Below, piece by piece: positions 5,254 through 6,838 of a DNA stretch of 6,838 nt (position 1 is its first letter; every line of letters starts with the position of its first letter). The notes under the pieces were generated by a model. That model saw nothing but the letters and a program-made list of their open reading frames with translations. It was not told the DNA's origin and searched no databases. The stretch is from Phycisphaerales bacterium (lineage in GTDB: Bacteria > Planctomycetota > Phycisphaerae > Sedimentisphaerales > Anaerobacaceae): NCBI GenBank assembly GCA_011057845.1, contig DSDB01000092.1, positions 1-6,838 of the forward strand, read 5' to 3'. Both the position numbers and the translations under genes were made by a program.

Positions 5254-5444
5254 AAATGCCCAAAACACACTTGCATCGCGCTGATACCCACCGCCCGGCC
5301 CTTACCCATCCAAGCCGAAGCCCGGAGGTCTACCCGCCGCCCTGTTGGGGGTCAGCATGGCCCGGAGCCGGTGGTATCACGGCAGTGCAAATTCATTCAA
5401 CGGCCCGTCCCCGCCCGCGCGGCGACAACGGGGTCGGTCCTGTC

Positions 5445-6833
5445 TTACCATTTACCGCTCTTGCGCTGCGGAGCGGGAGGAAGGGCGTCGAGTTCCCTCG
5501 TGGACTGCGCGATGTCCTCGTCGCTCATCTGGTAATCGGAGAGCTTGCCGGCCAGGTAGGCGTCGTAGGCGGCCAGGTCCATCAGTCCGTGGCCGCTGTA
5601 GGACATGAGGATGACCTTCTCCTTGCCCTCTTCGCGGGCCTTGATAGCCTCGTCAATCGTGGCGGCGATGGCGTGGCTGGTCTCCGGGGCGCAGATGGCG
5701 CCCTCGGTGCGGGACCAGGTGATGGCCGATTCGTAGCACTTGAGCTGCTGGTATGAGCGCGGGGTGAACAAGCCCTCGACGATGCACTGGCAGACCAGCG
5801 GGGCCATACCGTGGTAACGCAGGCCTCCGGCGTGAATGGGCGGCGGAACGAAGGCGTGGCCGAGGGTGTGCATGGCCATCAGGGGCGTGGTGCAGGCGGT
5901 GTCGCCGAAGTCGTAGTGGAACGGCGCCCGGGTCATGGTGGGGCAGGCGGCCGGTTCGACGGGAATGATGTCGATCTTGGCGCCGTTGATCTTGTCCTGG
6001 GTGAAGGGGAAGGCCAGGCCCGCGAAGTTGCTTCCGCCGCCGGCGCAGCCGATGACCACGTCGGGGAGTTTCTCCCCGGCGGCCTTGAGTTGCTTCTTGG
6101 CTTCGAGGCCGATAATCGTCTGATGCAGCAGGACGTGGTTGAGCACGGAGCCGAGCGAGTAGCGGGTCTTGCCCGTGGGGTCGGTGACGGCCGCTTCGAT
6201 GGCTTCGCTGATGGCAATGCCGAGGCTGCCGGGGGTGTTGGGGTCCTTTTCGAGGATTTTTCGGCCGGCGTTGGTCTCGCTACTGGGGCTGGCGATGCAC
6301 TTGGCGCCCCAGGTCTGCATCATAATCTTGCGGAAGGGCTTCTGGTCGAAGCTGATGCGGACCATGAAGACCTTGCATTCGAGGCCCAGCAGGGCGCAGG
6401 AGAAGGCCAAGGCGCTGCCCCACTGGCCGGCGCCGGTTTCGGTGGTGAGGCGTTCGATGCCGAATTGCTTGTTGTACCAGGCCTGCGGGACGGCGGTGTT
6501 GGGCTTGTGGCTGCCGGGCGGGCTGTAGCTTTCATCCTTGTAGTAGATTCGCGCGGGGGTTTTGAGATGCCGTTCGAGGTAGATGGCGCGTTTGAGAGGG
6601 GCGGGCCGCCAGCGGTAGAGGATGTCGAGGATCTCTTCGGGGATGTCGATCCAGCGTTGAGAGCTGACCTCCTGTTCAATCAGGTTCATCGGAAAGACGG
6701 GGGCGAGCATATCGGGCGAGATGGGCTTGCCGTCGGGCCCGAGCGGGGGCAGCAGGGGGGTCGGCAGGTCGGCCGCGATGTTGTACCACTGCTTGGGGAT
6801 GTCGTTTTCTCTGAGCAGGATCTTGTGTTCCAT
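5445..6833 (-). CDS. trpB: Tryptophan synthase beta chain, TrpB2 type
   Basis: Full-length 462-residue PLP enzyme that should join indole and L-serine to form tryptophan in the cytoplasm. It belongs to the TrpB2 (TIGR01415-like) branch, longer than the ~400-residue TrpB1, with an N-terminal extension (about 1-60) and the GSHKPNTA motif. K110 in that motif is the expected Schiff-base lysine. E132 in TETGAGQWG matches the catalytic glutamate, GCAGGGSN (262-269) is the phosphate-binding loop, RTEGAICAPETSHA (375-388) corresponds to EGxxxAxExxHA of the family, and SYSGHGLMDL (411-420) holds the serine near the PLP ring nitrogen. No trpA is visible; TrpB2 proteins are known to act without a tight TrpA partner, so indole salvage or a remote trpA are both possible. 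Only five bases lie upstream of ATG, so its ribosome site and promoter are outside the window. Family and completeness are firm; the physiological role is inferred. Confidence 0.95.
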   Translation of the reverse strand: MEHKILLRENDIPKQWYNIAADLPTPLLPPLGPDGKPISPDMLAPVFPMNLIEQEVSSQRWIDIPEEILDILYRWRPAPLKRAIYLERHLKTPARIYYKDESYSPPGSHKPNTAVPQAWYNKQFGIERLTTETGAGQWGSALAFSCALLGLECKVFMVRISFDQKPFRKIMMQTWGAKCIASPSSETNAGRKILEKDPNTPGSLGIAISEAIEAAVTDPTGKTRYSLGSVLNHVLLHQTIIGLEAKKQLKAAGEKLPDVVIGCAGGGSNFAGLAFPFTQDKINGAKIDIIPVEPAACPTMTRAPFHYDFGDTACTTPLMAMHTLGHAFVPPPIHAGGLRYHGMAPLVCQCIVEGLFTPRSYQQLKCYESAITWSRTEGAICAPETSHAIAATIDEAIKAREEGKEKVILMSYSGHGLMDLAAYDAYLAGKLSDYQMSDEDIAQSTRELDALPPAPQRKSGKW

Positions 6834-6838
6834 GTGAC

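Noticed and set aside
5250..5444. Possible small gene or terminator between the beta-barrel and trpB2 genes
   Set aside because: Apart from the REP hairpin at its left end, no frame with a ribosome site or recognisable protein and no stem with a T-run was found.

Overview
The window is GC-rich and looks like chromosomal DNA from a planctomycete, most likely of the Phycisphaerae type. This is inferred from three things: a short PEP-CTERM protein with an Arg-rich tail, an FAD oxidoreductase of the family abundant in Planctomycetes and Lentisphaerae, and dense short palindromic repeats that are partly translated. No rRNA, tRNA, CRISPR array or transposase gene is visible.

Layout, left to right. 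(1) Positions 1-1391 (+) hold the 3' part of an FAD_oxidored-type (PF12831-like) flavoprotein gene. Its frame is open to the window edge, and its first ~40 visible codons are made of short palindromes. (2) Positions 1451-1878 hold a REPIN-like inverted repeat abutting a minus-strand remnant of a DUF218/YdcF gene. (3) Positions 1879-3115 hold a self-contained unit: consensus-like sigma70 promoter, leader, a secreted DUF4114-like PEP-CTERM protein, and an intrinsic terminator. (4) Positions 3116-4319 hold a second REPIN-like element, a perfect hairpin and the intact ydcF-like gene (+), whose 3' third is the parent or sister of the remnant at 1546-1878. (5) Positions 4354-5193 (-) encode a secreted, probably outer-membrane beta-barrel protein convergent with ydcF, with a REP-type hairpin in its upstream region. 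(6) Positions 5445-6833 (-) encode a complete TrpB2-type tryptophan synthase beta chain.

The genes do not form an obvious pathway. Three encode envelope or surface proteins (PEP-CTERM protein, YdcF-like membrane protein, beta-barrel) and two are metabolic enzymes. What stands out is the repeat-driven structure between 1 and 4319. Palindromes with a constant core and different but still self-complementary arms run in frame through the flavoprotein. Two REPIN-like elements bracket the YdcF remnant and the PEP-CTERM unit, and two inverted ydcF copies surround that unit and could allow it to invert. I see no convincing new multi-gene system; the repeats and the duplication are the parts worth following up.
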